From: Ignavibacteriota bacterium
GTDB lineage: Bacteria; Bacteroidota; Ignavibacteria; Ignavibacteriales; Melioribacteraceae
Direction of reading: 5' to 3'
Length of the DNA stretch: 64,000 nucleotides
Assembly: GCA_002698995.1 (NCBI GenBank)
Contig: PAAX01000002.1
Coordinates: forward strand, 124,001-188,000
Translations under genes and position numbers: made by a program
Notes under the pieces: model-generated
Database searches by the model: none
What the model was told of the DNA's origin: nothing
Seen by the model: the letters and a program-made list of their open reading frames with translations, nothing else
Shown: piece after piece, positions 36,639-44,882 of the stretch
Numbering within the stretch: the first letter of the stretch is position 1
How the letters are laid out: every line of letters starts with the position of its first letter

Positions 36639-38579
36639 ATGGATTATAAAGATAAAATAACCGATCAGCAGATAGCTTCACTATTAGAAGAGATAAGTTC
36701 GCTTAAAAGAGAAAATGAAAAACTAAAAGCTGTTTATGACAAAGCCGTAATTTCCGAAAAAGCTTTCAGAGATCTTTTTGATTCAACTTCGGATGCAATT
36801 TATATTCAGGATAATGAAGGAAGATTTTTAATGGTAAACAGAGGAGCCGAATTGATGTATGGTTATCCTCGTGAATATTTTGTTGGGAAAACACCAGAGT
36901 TTCTTTCTGCTCCGGGAATGAATGATCTTGAGAAAGTAATTGAGTATCATAAAAAAGCAATTAAAGGAATTGATCAGCATTTTGAATTTTGGGGAATTAC
37001 AAAAACCAAAAGAATATTTCCCAAAACAGTAAAAATGATGAAAGGATTTTATAAAAATCAAGATGTTGTAATTGTAACAGCACAAGATATTACTGATAAA
37101 AAATTAGCCAGCGAAAGTATTAAAAAAACTACAACTACCTTAAAGGCTTTATTTGACAGTACTCCCGACGGTATTGTACTTATAGAAAACAATGACATAA
37201 GCATGGTTAATAAAAGATTTACCGAAATAACCGGATTAACACTTAGAGATTTGAAATCAAGAAAATTAGAAAGTATTGTTAATCAAAATGATATTGACAG
37301 GCTAAAAGAAATTTTAAAAACTGCAGAAAAGACTAATAAAATGCCCGAGGATTTAATCTACAAAGTCAAACTTGATTCAGGCGAAGAAAAGATTTTAAAA
37401 AATAGATATAGATTTTTAGGAAATGACAACGACTTTAAAAATAGATTAGTTATTGTTTCTGATATAACAGAACAGCAGAAAAACGAAGAAGCTCTTCAAG
37501 ACAGTGAATTCAAGCTGAAAGGAATTTTTCAAAATTCTTTAGATGGAATTGGTGTTTCTAAAAACGGCGTTCATGTAATGTGCAATCCAGCTTATCTTCA
37601 AATTTTTGGTTATGAATCGAATGATGAATTATTAAGTATAAAAGAAATCGATCTAATTGCTGAAGATGAAAGAGAGAGAATTTCGGAATACACACAAAAA
37701 AGAATTAAGAATGAATCTGCTCCTACAATCTATAATACAATTGGATTAAAAAAGGACGGTTCAAAATTTGATCTCGAAATAAAAGTCTCGGAATATTTTT
37801 TCAAAGGGGAAAAGTATCAGATAGCTTTTGTAAGGGATATTACCGAAAGCAACAAGTTAATGTCGGAATTAATTGAGGCTAAGAATAATGCAGAGAAAGC
37901 AGATAATTTAAAATCAGAATTTTTAGCTCAGGTTTCTCATGAGATAAGAACACCAATAAATGCTATTCTTAGTTTTGCCGGATTGATAAAAGAAGAAGTG
38001 AATGAATTTATTGATAAGGAAATTTCCGAATCATTTGATATTATGAATAGAGCCGGAAACAGATTAATTAGAACAATCGATTTAATTCTCGGTATGTCAG
38101 AACTGCAGACGAATTCTTATGAAATGAATGAAAGTGAGATTAACTTAAACAAAGACATCATTGAAAATATTCTGATAGAAAAAAGTAAAACAGCTTCAAA
38201 AAAGAAAATAGATATCAAAACAAATTTTAATGATGAACTAATTATTAATGCCGATGAAAATAGTGTTTATCAAATTTTTGAAAATATAATTGATAACGCC
38301 GTTAAGTATACAGATAACGGAGAAATTCAAATTAATACCAGAATAGAAAACAGTATTAAAACCGTAGAGGTTATTGATACCGGTATTGGAATTTCAAATG
38401 AATATTTGGAAAAATTATTTCAGCCTTTTACACAAGAAGAACAAGGCTATTGTAGAAAATTTGAAGGAAACGGATTAGGTTTGGCTTTGGTAAAAAAATA
38501 CTGCGAAATGAATAACGCAGAAATAAAAGTTGTGAGCAAAAAGGGATTAGGAACCAAATTTACAGTAGCATTTATGTAG
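36639..38579 (+). CDS. PAS-repeat histidine kinase (kinase B)
   Basis: 646 residues, no membrane segment. An N-terminal coiled coil is followed by three PAS domains (about 40-150, 160-285 and 290-405; for example RDLFDSTSDAIYIQDNEGRFL, FQNSLDGIGVSKNGVHVM), then HisKA with FLAQVSHEIRTPINA (H434), and HATPase with IIDNAVKYTDNGE, DTGIGIS and FEGNGLGLALVKKYC. It starts 6 bp after the TPR kinase, so the two are almost certainly co-expressed. Its core is closely matched by the kinase at 40183. No partner regulator nearby. Confidence 0.88.
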   Translation: MDYKDKITDQQIASLLEEISSLKRENEKLKAVYDKAVISEKAFRDLFDSTSDAIYIQDNEGRFLMVNRGAELMYGYPREYFVGKTPEFLSAPGMNDLEKVIEYHKKAIKGIDQHFEFWGITKTKRIFPKTVKMMKGFYKNQDVVIVTAQDITDKKLASESIKKTTTTLKALFDSTPDGIVLIENNDISMVNKRFTEITGLTLRDLKSRKLESIVNQNDIDRLKEILKTAEKTNKMPEDLIYKVKLDSGEEKILKNRYRFLGNDNDFKNRLVIVSDITEQQKNEEALQDSEFKLKGIFQNSLDGIGVSKNGVHVMCNPAYLQIFGYESNDELLSIKEIDLIAEDERERISEYTQKRIKNESAPTIYNTIGLKKDGSKFDLEIKVSEYFFKGEKYQIAFVRDITESNKLMSELIEAKNNAEKADNLKSEFLAQVSHEIRTPINAILSFAGLIKEEVNEFIDKEISESFDIMNRAGNRLIRTIDLILGMSELQTNSYEMNESEINLNKDIIENILIEKSKTASKKKIDIKTNFNDELIINADENSVYQIFENIIDNAVKYTDNGEIQINTRIENSIKTVEVIDTGIGISNEYLEKLFQPFTQEEQGYCRKFEGNGLGLALVKKYCEMNNAEIKVVSKKGLGTKFTVAFM

Positions 38580-38662
38580 TTAAATATTCTACCAACCTAT
38601 AAAATTTTTACTGTTTTAACCGATAATAAGACATCAATAATTACGTTCAATTTGGATTTTAT

Positions 38663-40183
38663 TTGATTAGTTCAGAAAAACATATAAACATAGAAACAAA
38701 TACAAATTTACTCTCTTCAAACAACAGCAATATTTGGGAATTAATTTTAGATGATTCTTATAAAATTGTTGACTTGTCTCATTCTTTTATAAAGAGTTTT
38801 GATCTTGATAATTATTCAATTTCCGAAATAGAAATCAAATTAAAAAACAATTTCTTAAAATCTTTTATCAATGCATTATCAAATAAAAAAGAGATTTTTA
38901 AAGCAAAGCTATTTAGCGGTAATCAATATTATAAATTTTTTCTAAACGAAATTTATCATGAAGACAGAATTTTTTATCGAATCCTAAGTTACAAGCAAAG
39001 TGAAGAAAATATTTACAAATCTATCTTTGAATCATTTCATGATGTTTATTACAGAACAAATTTAAATGGAGAAATACTTTTAGTTAGTCCTTCTGTTTTT
39101 GAAAGAGCAGGATATAACCCAGAAGAATTAATAGGAAGTAATGTAATTAATTTTTACAGAAAGATTAAAGATCATAAAGAGCTTTTACGAATGCTTAAGG
39201 AATATGGTGAGATAAATAATTTTGAAACCGAGTTCATGAAAGCTGACGGTTCAATTTGCAGCGTTGCACTTTATGCGCATTACGTAAAGGATGATGACGG
39301 AAATAAAATAGGAATTGAAGGAGTTTTAAGAGATATAACCGAACAGAAAAATAATGAAGAGAGTATTAAAAGATATATTCAAGAGCTTTACGAAACAAAA
39401 GATACAATGGAGCAGAATGCTTTTGAATTAGTAAAACTAAATCTGCAACTTGAAGATAGTGAGAATAAACTCCAAGAACTAAATGCAAACAAAGATAAAT
39501 TCTTTTCAATTATTTCGCACGATTTAAGAAATCCTTTTAGTTCTCTGCTTGGTTATGCAGAAATGCTTTATGTTGAGTTTGAAGAAATGAGCAAAGTGGA
39601 GTTGAAGGAAGGAATCGAAATAATATTCAAATCGGCTAAAAGTGCATATGAATTATTAACCGGATTATTGGAGTGGTCAAGAGTTCAAAGCGGCAGAATT
39701 GAATTTAAACCGGAAAACTTTTCTGTTAATAGTCTTATCGACGAACTTATCGCACTTAATAATCTTATTACTTCAAAGAAAAAGATTACTGTTGCAAATA
39801 ATATATATAACAACATAAATGTATTTGCCGATAAGCAAATGATTTCAACAACTATAAGAAATCTGCTTGGTAATGCTCTTAAGTTCACTCCTAGAAACGG
39901 TTCAATCAATATTACAGCAGATATTAACAATAATTCAGCAATTATATGTATTGAAGATTCCGGAGTTGGAATTAAACCAAATGATTTGGAAAAACTATTT
40001 AGAATTGATATTCACTATACAACCAACGGAACAAGTAATGAAAAAGGTACCGGTTTAGGTTTGATTTTGTGCAAAGATTTAATCGAAAAGAATAATGGAA
40101 AAATTTGGGTAGAAAGTGAATTTGGTAAAGGAAGTAAATTCTTTATATCAATTCCACTCTATATTGATGCGGGAGTTTCTTGA
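38663..40183 (+). CDS. PAS histidine kinase (kinase A')
   Basis: 506 residues with a probable TTG start at 38663 (no suitable ATG nearby; ribosome site weak). The N-terminal 100 residues are PAS-like, then one clear PAS/PAC domain (IFESFHDVYYRTNLNGEILL, EGVLRDITEQKNNEE), a coiled coil, HisKA with FFSIISHDLRNPFSS (H286), and HATPase with RNLLGNALKFTPRNG, EDSGVGIK and GTGLGLILCKDLI. The core is much more like the TPR kinase at 34365 (HDLKNPF, FRID, NEKGTGLGLIL) than like its direct neighbours. Its TGA overlaps the ATG of the next kinase. Confidence 0.85.
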   Translation: MISSEKHINIETNTNLLSSNNSNIWELILDDSYKIVDLSHSFIKSFDLDNYSISEIEIKLKNNFLKSFINALSNKKEIFKAKLFSGNQYYKFFLNEIYHEDRIFYRILSYKQSEENIYKSIFESFHDVYYRTNLNGEILLVSPSVFERAGYNPEELIGSNVINFYRKIKDHKELLRMLKEYGEINNFETEFMKADGSICSVALYAHYVKDDDGNKIGIEGVLRDITEQKNNEESIKRYIQELYETKDTMEQNAFELVKLNLQLEDSENKLQELNANKDKFFSIISHDLRNPFSSLLGYAEMLYVEFEEMSKVELKEGIEIIFKSAKSAYELLTGLLEWSRVQSGRIEFKPENFSVNSLIDELIALNNLITSKKKITVANNIYNNINVFADKQMISTTIRNLLGNALKFTPRNGSINITADINNNSAIICIEDSGVGIKPNDLEKLFRIDIHYTTNGTSNEKGTGLGLILCKDLIEKNNGKIWVESEFGKGSKFFISIPLYIDAGVS

Positions 40184-42759
40184 TGGAAAATATTAAGATC
40201 AAAAAAAAATTAAAGAAGATTAAGTATTATACAATCCTTACAATCTGCTTAATTGTATTTTCATTCATTATATCTACTTTCACCAATTTAAGTTTGGTTG
40301 AAAAACATATGCACGATTGTAACTACATGAATTTCAACAATGCTGAAAGCGATGTACTTAGCAGTAATGATAAATCAGATTTCCTTTCTTACTTTGGCAA
40401 TCAAAAGGAAATTATAATTAAGAATCACCTAATATTCGGATTTATCGGAATTGTACTTACTTTAGTATTCAGCAGAAGACTTACAAAAGAGACTGAATCT
40501 TTGCTGCACAGCGAGAATAAATATGAAACTTTGATAAATTCTGCGCCGTTCCCAATTGTACTTCACTCAAACAATAAATTAATCTTTGCAAATGAAGCTG
40601 CCGTTAAAGTGATGGAATATGAAAATGTTGATCAAATTGTAGGGAGAAATATTTTTGAGTTTGTTCATCCCGGTTCTTTAGAACTTGCAAAAGAACGCAT
40701 AAACAAAATGAATGCAGGCAACGGTGAAGCTGAAACAGCTATTGAACAATTTGTTACTGCAAAAGGAAATTCAATATTTGTAGAAGTTAAAGCACATGTT
40801 ATTATGGATAAAGAAAATCCGGTTTCAATGGTAATCTTTCAGAATGTAACCGATAGAAAAATATGGATAGATAAACTTAGAGCGTCCGAAGCAAATTTAA
40901 AATCTCTTTTAAATAATAACAGAATTGCATTTATTCTTTTTGATACTAATAAAAATATTGTTTACTACAATCGCAAAGCAGAAGAACTTTTTGAAAAGAT
41001 TTCAAAAGATGGACTAAAAAAAGAAGATGCAATAAAACACCATTTTAGAACAAATCCTTCCAGCGATTTTCTGAATAATTTTACGCAGGCATTAATAGGA
41101 ATTGATAGAACATATCAATTAGATATTAAGAAGAATGACGGAGAAATAATTTATCTCTTAAATGATCTTCATCCGGTTAAAACCGACCGAGGAGAAATTA
41201 CAGGTGTTGTTTGGGCTTCTACCGATATTACAAATCTTAAAATGTCTCAAATTTACCTTAATGAAAGTCGAGAAAGGCTAAAAACCATTTACACTAATAC
41301 CAATATAGGAATTATTCTGACTGACAATAATGGAGTTATTGAATATTCTAATCCGGCGTTTTCTAGAATTGTGAAATACACAAAGGAAGAACTTAACGGA
41401 AAAAAAATAACCGAATTAACTTACACGGAAGATTTAGATGTTGAGGTAGAACATATTAAAAAGATGAAAGAAGGACTGCTTGATTCATTCACATCTGAAA
41501 AAAGGTACATTACAAAACTTAATGAAATTGTTTGGACAAGAATAAATATAAGTTGTACTAGAAATGGCAGCAATTCCGTTAAATACTTAACGGGAATGAT
41601 AGAAGATATTTCAGATAGAAAAGAAGCGGAGTATAAATTAGCACAAATTAACTTGATGAAAGATATTTTATCCAACAGTATTTTAAATAGCCCGCTTGGA
41701 ATGATTCTTTGGGAAGTTGAAGATCAGAATACTAAAATCATAGATTGGAATAATGCTTCTGAAAAAATATTTGGCTGGTCTAAGAATGAGGCAGTAAATA
41801 GAAACTTTTTTGATTTAATAACTACAATTCCGGGATTGATTTCAAATAACTCCAATACTCTTTTTGAGAAAAATGAAAATTATCCATCTTGTTATCTAAC
41901 TGAATCTGTTACTAAAGATGGAAATAAAATTACTGTAAATCTTCATAATACCGCTATGTTTGATTCTCATTCCGGAGTAATTAGAATAATGTCTTTAGTT
42001 CAAGATGTAACCGAACAAAAGTTGATTGAGCAAGAATTGATAAAAGCAAAAGAATCGGCTGAGAAAGCCGACAGATTAAAATCTGAATTTTTAGCACAGA
42101 TGTCTCATGAAATTAGAACTCCAATTAATGCTATGTTAAGCTTTACCAGCTTGATAAAAGAAGATGTTGCCGAATATGCAATTCCCGACTTAGAACAAAG
42201 TTTTGAAATTATTAACTCTGCAGGAAACAGAATAATTCGTACTACAGACTTACTAATTAACATGGCAGAAATTCAAACAAATACACACGATTTTAATCCG
42301 CATGTAATTGATATAAAGGATGATATAATTCAAAATCTTTACCCAATTTTCAAACCTATTGCAAAGAAGAAAAATCTTGAGCTAAATTTTATCAATAAAG
42401 CAGAAAAGACAAAGGTTTACGCAGATGAATATATGCTTACAAAAGTATTTGATAATTTGATTGATAACGCAGTCAAATTTACAAACAGCGGTTCTGTAGA
42501 AATTTTAAGCAGTAATATTTCCGATAGTAAAATTAGGATTATAGTAAAAGACAGCGGAATTGGTATTTCAGAAGTTTATATGAAAAATCTATTCAAGCCA
42601 TTTTCTCAAGAAGAAAGCGGATACACTAGAAAATTTGAAGGAAACGGATTAGGATTAGCATTAGTTAAGAAATACTGCGACTTGAACAATGCCGATATTT
42701 CCGTTGAAAGTGAAAAAGGAAAAGGAACATCATTTATATTAGATATAAATCTGGCTTAA
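40183..42759 (+). CDS. Membrane PAS-repeat histidine kinase (kinase B')
   Basis: 858 residues. Two N-terminal membrane helices (about 15-35 and 85-100) enclose a 50-residue periplasmic loop with Cys, His and Asp. Four PAS domains follow (about 115-225, 230-355, 360-485 and 490-620), then HisKA with FLAQMSHEIRTPINA (H642) and HATPase with FDNLIDNAVKFTNSG, DSGIGIS and FEGNGLGLALVKKYC. The core resembles the kinase at 36639 nearly throughout. I use ATG 40183, which forms TGATG with the previous stop and has GGGAG upstream. It converges with the CoA-binding gene with one base between the stops. Confidence 0.88.
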   Translation: MENIKIKKKLKKIKYYTILTICLIVFSFIISTFTNLSLVEKHMHDCNYMNFNNAESDVLSSNDKSDFLSYFGNQKEIIIKNHLIFGFIGIVLTLVFSRRLTKETESLLHSENKYETLINSAPFPIVLHSNNKLIFANEAAVKVMEYENVDQIVGRNIFEFVHPGSLELAKERINKMNAGNGEAETAIEQFVTAKGNSIFVEVKAHVIMDKENPVSMVIFQNVTDRKIWIDKLRASEANLKSLLNNNRIAFILFDTNKNIVYYNRKAEELFEKISKDGLKKEDAIKHHFRTNPSSDFLNNFTQALIGIDRTYQLDIKKNDGEIIYLLNDLHPVKTDRGEITGVVWASTDITNLKMSQIYLNESRERLKTIYTNTNIGIILTDNNGVIEYSNPAFSRIVKYTKEELNGKKITELTYTEDLDVEVEHIKKMKEGLLDSFTSEKRYITKLNEIVWTRINISCTRNGSNSVKYLTGMIEDISDRKEAEYKLAQINLMKDILSNSILNSPLGMILWEVEDQNTKIIDWNNASEKIFGWSKNEAVNRNFFDLITTIPGLISNNSNTLFEKNENYPSCYLTESVTKDGNKITVNLHNTAMFDSHSGVIRIMSLVQDVTEQKLIEQELIKAKESAEKADRLKSEFLAQMSHEIRTPINAMLSFTSLIKEDVAEYAIPDLEQSFEIINSAGNRIIRTTDLLINMAEIQTNTHDFNPHVIDIKDDIIQNLYPIFKPIAKKKNLELNFINKAEKTKVYADEYMLTKVFDNLIDNAVKFTNSGSVEILSSNISDSKIRIIVKDSGIGISEVYMKNLFKPFSQEESGYTRKFEGNGLGLALVKKYCDLNNADISVESEKGKGTSFILDINLA

Positions 42760-42760
42760 A

Positions 42761-43198
42761 TTAGTTTTTATAACTGCCGAAAATCTTGCTAATTGTTCTA
42801 TGAAATTTATGAATTCCTTTTACCGGCTCTAAATACATCATCACACATTTATCATAAACAAAATCAATATTCAATGAACTTAAAATCGATTTTGTTTCAT
42901 CGTCTCCTGCACCTTGCTGAATCCAAATATACTTTATGTTTTCTGGCAGCTTACTAGTCAAAATTTGATTAGTAACATTCGGTTTTGTAACAAATACCAC
43001 CGAAGAAATATTATTTAATTCTTCAATAGATTTGTAAAAATTTATTTCATTATTCACATCAGCATTTGGATTTACGGCAAAAGCATTATAACCAGAGTCT
43101 AAAAGTTTTTCATAAATATAATTTCCAAACTTTTTCTTTTTTGATGAAACTCCCAGAACTGCAACATTTTTGTGTTCAAAAAAATTTTCTGTTTTCAT
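42761..43198 (-). CDS. CoA-binding-domain protein (YccU-like)
   Basis: About 145 residues forming one Rossmann domain: NVAVLGVSSKKKKFGNYIYEKLLDSGY, AVNPNA, SIEELNNISSVVFVTKPN, and YIWIQQGAGDDE, the CoA_binding_2 pattern. Members bind CoA or nucleotides; the role is unknown. The ATG at 43198 has GAAGTGAG about 8 nt upstream; the GTG at 43210 is a weaker start. It lies downstream of the small-RNA terminator at 43276-43309 and seems to have its own promoter. Confidence 0.85.
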   Translation of the reverse strand: MKTENFFEHKNVAVLGVSSKKKKFGNYIYEKLLDSGYNAFAVNPNADVNNEINFYKSIEELNNISSVVFVTKPNVTNQILTSKLPENIKYIWIQQGAGDDETKSILSSLNIDFVYDKCVMMYLEPVKGIHKFHRTISKIFGSYKN

Positions 43199-43225
43199 AT
43201 TAATACTCACTTCTCTTATTATTCA

Positions 43226-43254
43226 AAAATAACATAAGAAGATTAATCTGGCAA
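43226..43254 (-). promoter_or_regulatory. Candidate sigma-70-type promoter of the CoA-binding gene
   Basis: On the minus strand TTGCCA (43254-43249) and TATTTT (43231-43226) are separated by 17 bp, 28 bp before the chosen start. Whether the main sigma factor of this organism uses such elements is not known. Confidence 0.35.
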
Positions 43255-43275
43255 ACTGAAATAAAAACTTGATTT

Positions 43276-43309
43276 AAAATAAAAAACCCGGATCAGGGAA
43301 ATCCGGGTT
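43276..43309 (-). terminator. Strong rho-independent terminator of the predicted sigma-54 small RNA
   Basis: A 9-bp GC-rich stem (AACCCGGAT with ATCCGGGTT, 7-nt loop) is followed on the minus strand by GGGTTTTTTATTTT. It lies 220 bp past the NtrC-type regulator stop, too far to be an ordinary gene-end signal. Confidence 0.88.
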
Positions 43310-43407
43310 ATACTTGAGAGAGAAATGATAAGATCATCATCTTTAATCGTTACTCGGAGTGCTTTTTTTGTGGGGTGCTGTCCAAATAGAAATCCTATAA
43401 AATAACA
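43278..43407 (-). ncRNA. Predicted sigma-54-dependent small RNA, about 130 nt
   Basis: Bounded by a sigma-54 promoter (43418-43433) and a strong terminator (43276-43309), with no credible coding frame apart from a 10-codon frame starting ATGATGATC near the 3' end. The 5' half carries the C-rich single-stranded-looking stretch GCACCCCAC followed by seven A residues, the sort of region that pairs with ribosome sites. The start near 43407 is computed from the usual 12-base distance from the promoter GC. Two palindromes lie 74 and 106 bp upstream. This is inferred from sequence signals only. Confidence 0.6.
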
Positions 43408-43417
43408 CTATAATATG

Positions 43418-43433
43418 TGCAAAGCTTATGCCA
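43418..43433 (-). promoter_or_regulatory. Sigma-54 promoter (-24/-12)
   Basis: The minus strand reads TGGCATAAGCTTTGCA, which matches the consensus TGGCAYRNNNNTTGCW, with GG and GC in exact register, at all defined bases except the conserved pyrimidine/purine tolerance. It lies about 100 bp downstream of an NtrC-family activator gene. Activation would require such an activator. Confidence 0.7.
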
Positions 43434-43473
43434 TATTTAATATTGTGTTTATCAATTAAAATCGAATAGGACG

Positions 43474-43489
43474 GTTGCAAATAAGCAAC
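43474..43489. promoter_or_regulatory. Upstream activator site 1 (GTTG-N8-CAAC)
   Basis: GTTGCAAATAAGCAAC is an inverted repeat with half-sites GTTG and CAAC 8 bp apart, centred about 74 bp upstream of the predicted small-RNA start. The same half-sites and spacing occur at 43504-43523. Confidence 0.6.
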
Positions 43490-43503
43490 ATTTTGCAATT
43501 TTT

Positions 43504-43523
43504 ATGTTGCATTAACACAACAT
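43504..43523. promoter_or_regulatory. Upstream activator site 2 (ATGTTG-N8-CAACAT)
   Basis: ATGTTG and CAACAT flank 8 bp. The centre lies 32 bp (about three helical turns) from that of site 1 and about 106 bp upstream of the predicted start, which suits two activator dimers on one face of the DNA. It begins 9 bp after the regulator stop codon. Confidence 0.6.
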
Positions 43524-43531
43524 TTTTCAAT

Positions 43532-44878
43532 TTACTTTTCTATTGAGAGCTGCTTCATTTTCTTAAATAGATGTGCTCTATCTATACCGAGTGCGGTTGC
43601 GGATTCCAATACTTTCCAATTATGCTTATTTAACACAGAGATTATATGTTCTCTTTCAAATTTGTTTTTTGCTATTCGTAAATTTTCGTTATTTACTTCC
43701 TCTTTTGCATCAAATTTAGTCGATATTATTTCTGATACTACATCAAATCCAATTTCATTTCGTTTGGCAAACAAAACACATTTTTCAATAAAATTTCTTA
43801 ATTCTCTTACATTCCCTCGCCAAGGATTATTATTTAAATATGCTTCCGTTTTGGGACTAAAGCTTGAGATTTTTTTATTATAAATATCAGTATACTTCTT
43901 TAGAAATAAGTATGAAATTGGTAATATATCTTCTTTTCTTTCTCTTAATGGGGGAACTTCAATTTTTACTACATTTAATCTGTGATACAAATCCTCTCTA
44001 AATTTCCCGTTTAATATTTCAACTTCCAAATTCTTGTTTGTAGCTGCAACAATTCTAACATCAATTTTTACTGATGCACTTTCTCCTACTGCCTGCACTT
44101 CTTCATCTTCCAAAACCCTTAACAATTTTGATTGAAGATTTATACTCATATCGCCAATTTCATCAAGGAAAAGAGTTCCGCCGTCTGCAGCAATAAATTT
44201 GCCTTTATAGTTATTATATGCCCCAGTAAAAGAACCCTTTTTATGACCAAACAATTCGCTTTCCAGCAATTCTTCAGGTATTGATGCGCAGTTAAGTTTA
44301 ATATAAGGTTTTCCGCTTCTTTTACTATTATGATGAACCGCCCAGGCAATTAGCTCTTTGCCGGTTCCGCTTTCTCCGGTTATCAATACTTTTGCTTTGG
44401 TTTCTGCTATTGTTTTAATCGTATTTACTATTTTGGTCAATTGCGGACTAACACCAACCATTCTAAAGTTTTCCTCAAGTTCTTCAAACAGAACATTTTT
44501 TTCTTGAATCAAGCTCTTTCTTGTTAAAGCATTATTTATGCTGATAAATAATTTCTCATATTCCAATGGTTTTTCAATAAAATCAAATGCCCCTTTTTTG
44601 ATCAAATCGACTGCAATTTGGATATTGCTTTGTCCGGAAATCATAATTACAGGAAGAGTAGGTTTATGACTGTTAATTGCCGAAAATAATTCTATTCCAC
44701 TTTTACCCGGCATTTTAACATCCATTAAAACTAAGTCGTAATCCTTAGCTACAATCTGATCAACAACTTTATTAGAATTAGATAAAACATCAACGTTGTA
44801 TTCCTTAAAAGCCAGCATTTTTTGAAGTGAATTAAGAAATACTCGGTCATCATCAATGGCTAAAATTTTTGGAGTCAT
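43532..44878 (-). CDS. NtrC-family sigma-54-dependent response regulator
   Basis: 448 residues. Receiver domain 1-120 with phosphoacceptor D53 (LVLMDVKMPG) and K103; AAA+ domain about 140-375 with Walker A GESGTGKE (168-175), GSFTGA (215-220, the sigma-54 contact loop, GAFTGA with A to S) and Walker B GGTLFLDE (233-240); C-terminal Fis-type HTH about 405-447 (NKHNWKVLESATALGIDRAHLFKKMKQL). It starts 4 bp after the sensor kinase gene, so the two form a two-component system. The most obvious target is the sigma-54 promoter and paired palindromes just past its own stop. Confidence 0.94.
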   Translation of the reverse strand: MTPKILAIDDDRVFLNSLQKMLAFKEYNVDVLSNSNKVVDQIVAKDYDLVLMDVKMPGKSGIELFSAINSHKPTLPVIMISGQSNIQIAVDLIKKGAFDFIEKPLEYEKLFISINNALTRKSLIQEKNVLFEELEENFRMVGVSPQLTKIVNTIKTIAETKAKVLITGESGTGKELIAWAVHHNSKRSGKPYIKLNCASIPEELLESELFGHKKGSFTGAYNNYKGKFIAADGGTLFLDEIGDMSINLQSKLLRVLEDEEVQAVGESASVKIDVRIVAATNKNLEVEILNGKFREDLYHRLNVVKIEVPPLRERKEDILPISYLFLKKYTDIYNKKISSFSPKTEAYLNNNPWRGNVRELRNFIEKCVLFAKRNEIGFDVVSEIISTKFDAKEEVNNENLRIAKNKFEREHIISVLNKHNWKVLESATALGIDRAHLFKKMKQLSIEK

Positions 44879-44882
44879 AATA

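Noticed and set aside
43278-43407. Ten-codon frame ATGATGATC near the 3' end of the predicted small RNA
   Set aside because: No ribosome site and too short to support; a noncoding transcript explains the region better.
43276-43433. Sigma-54 promoter as the promoter of the CoA-binding gene
   Set aside because: A strong terminator stands between the two, and a separate promoter-like pair precedes the gene; read-through remains possible but is not the simplest view.
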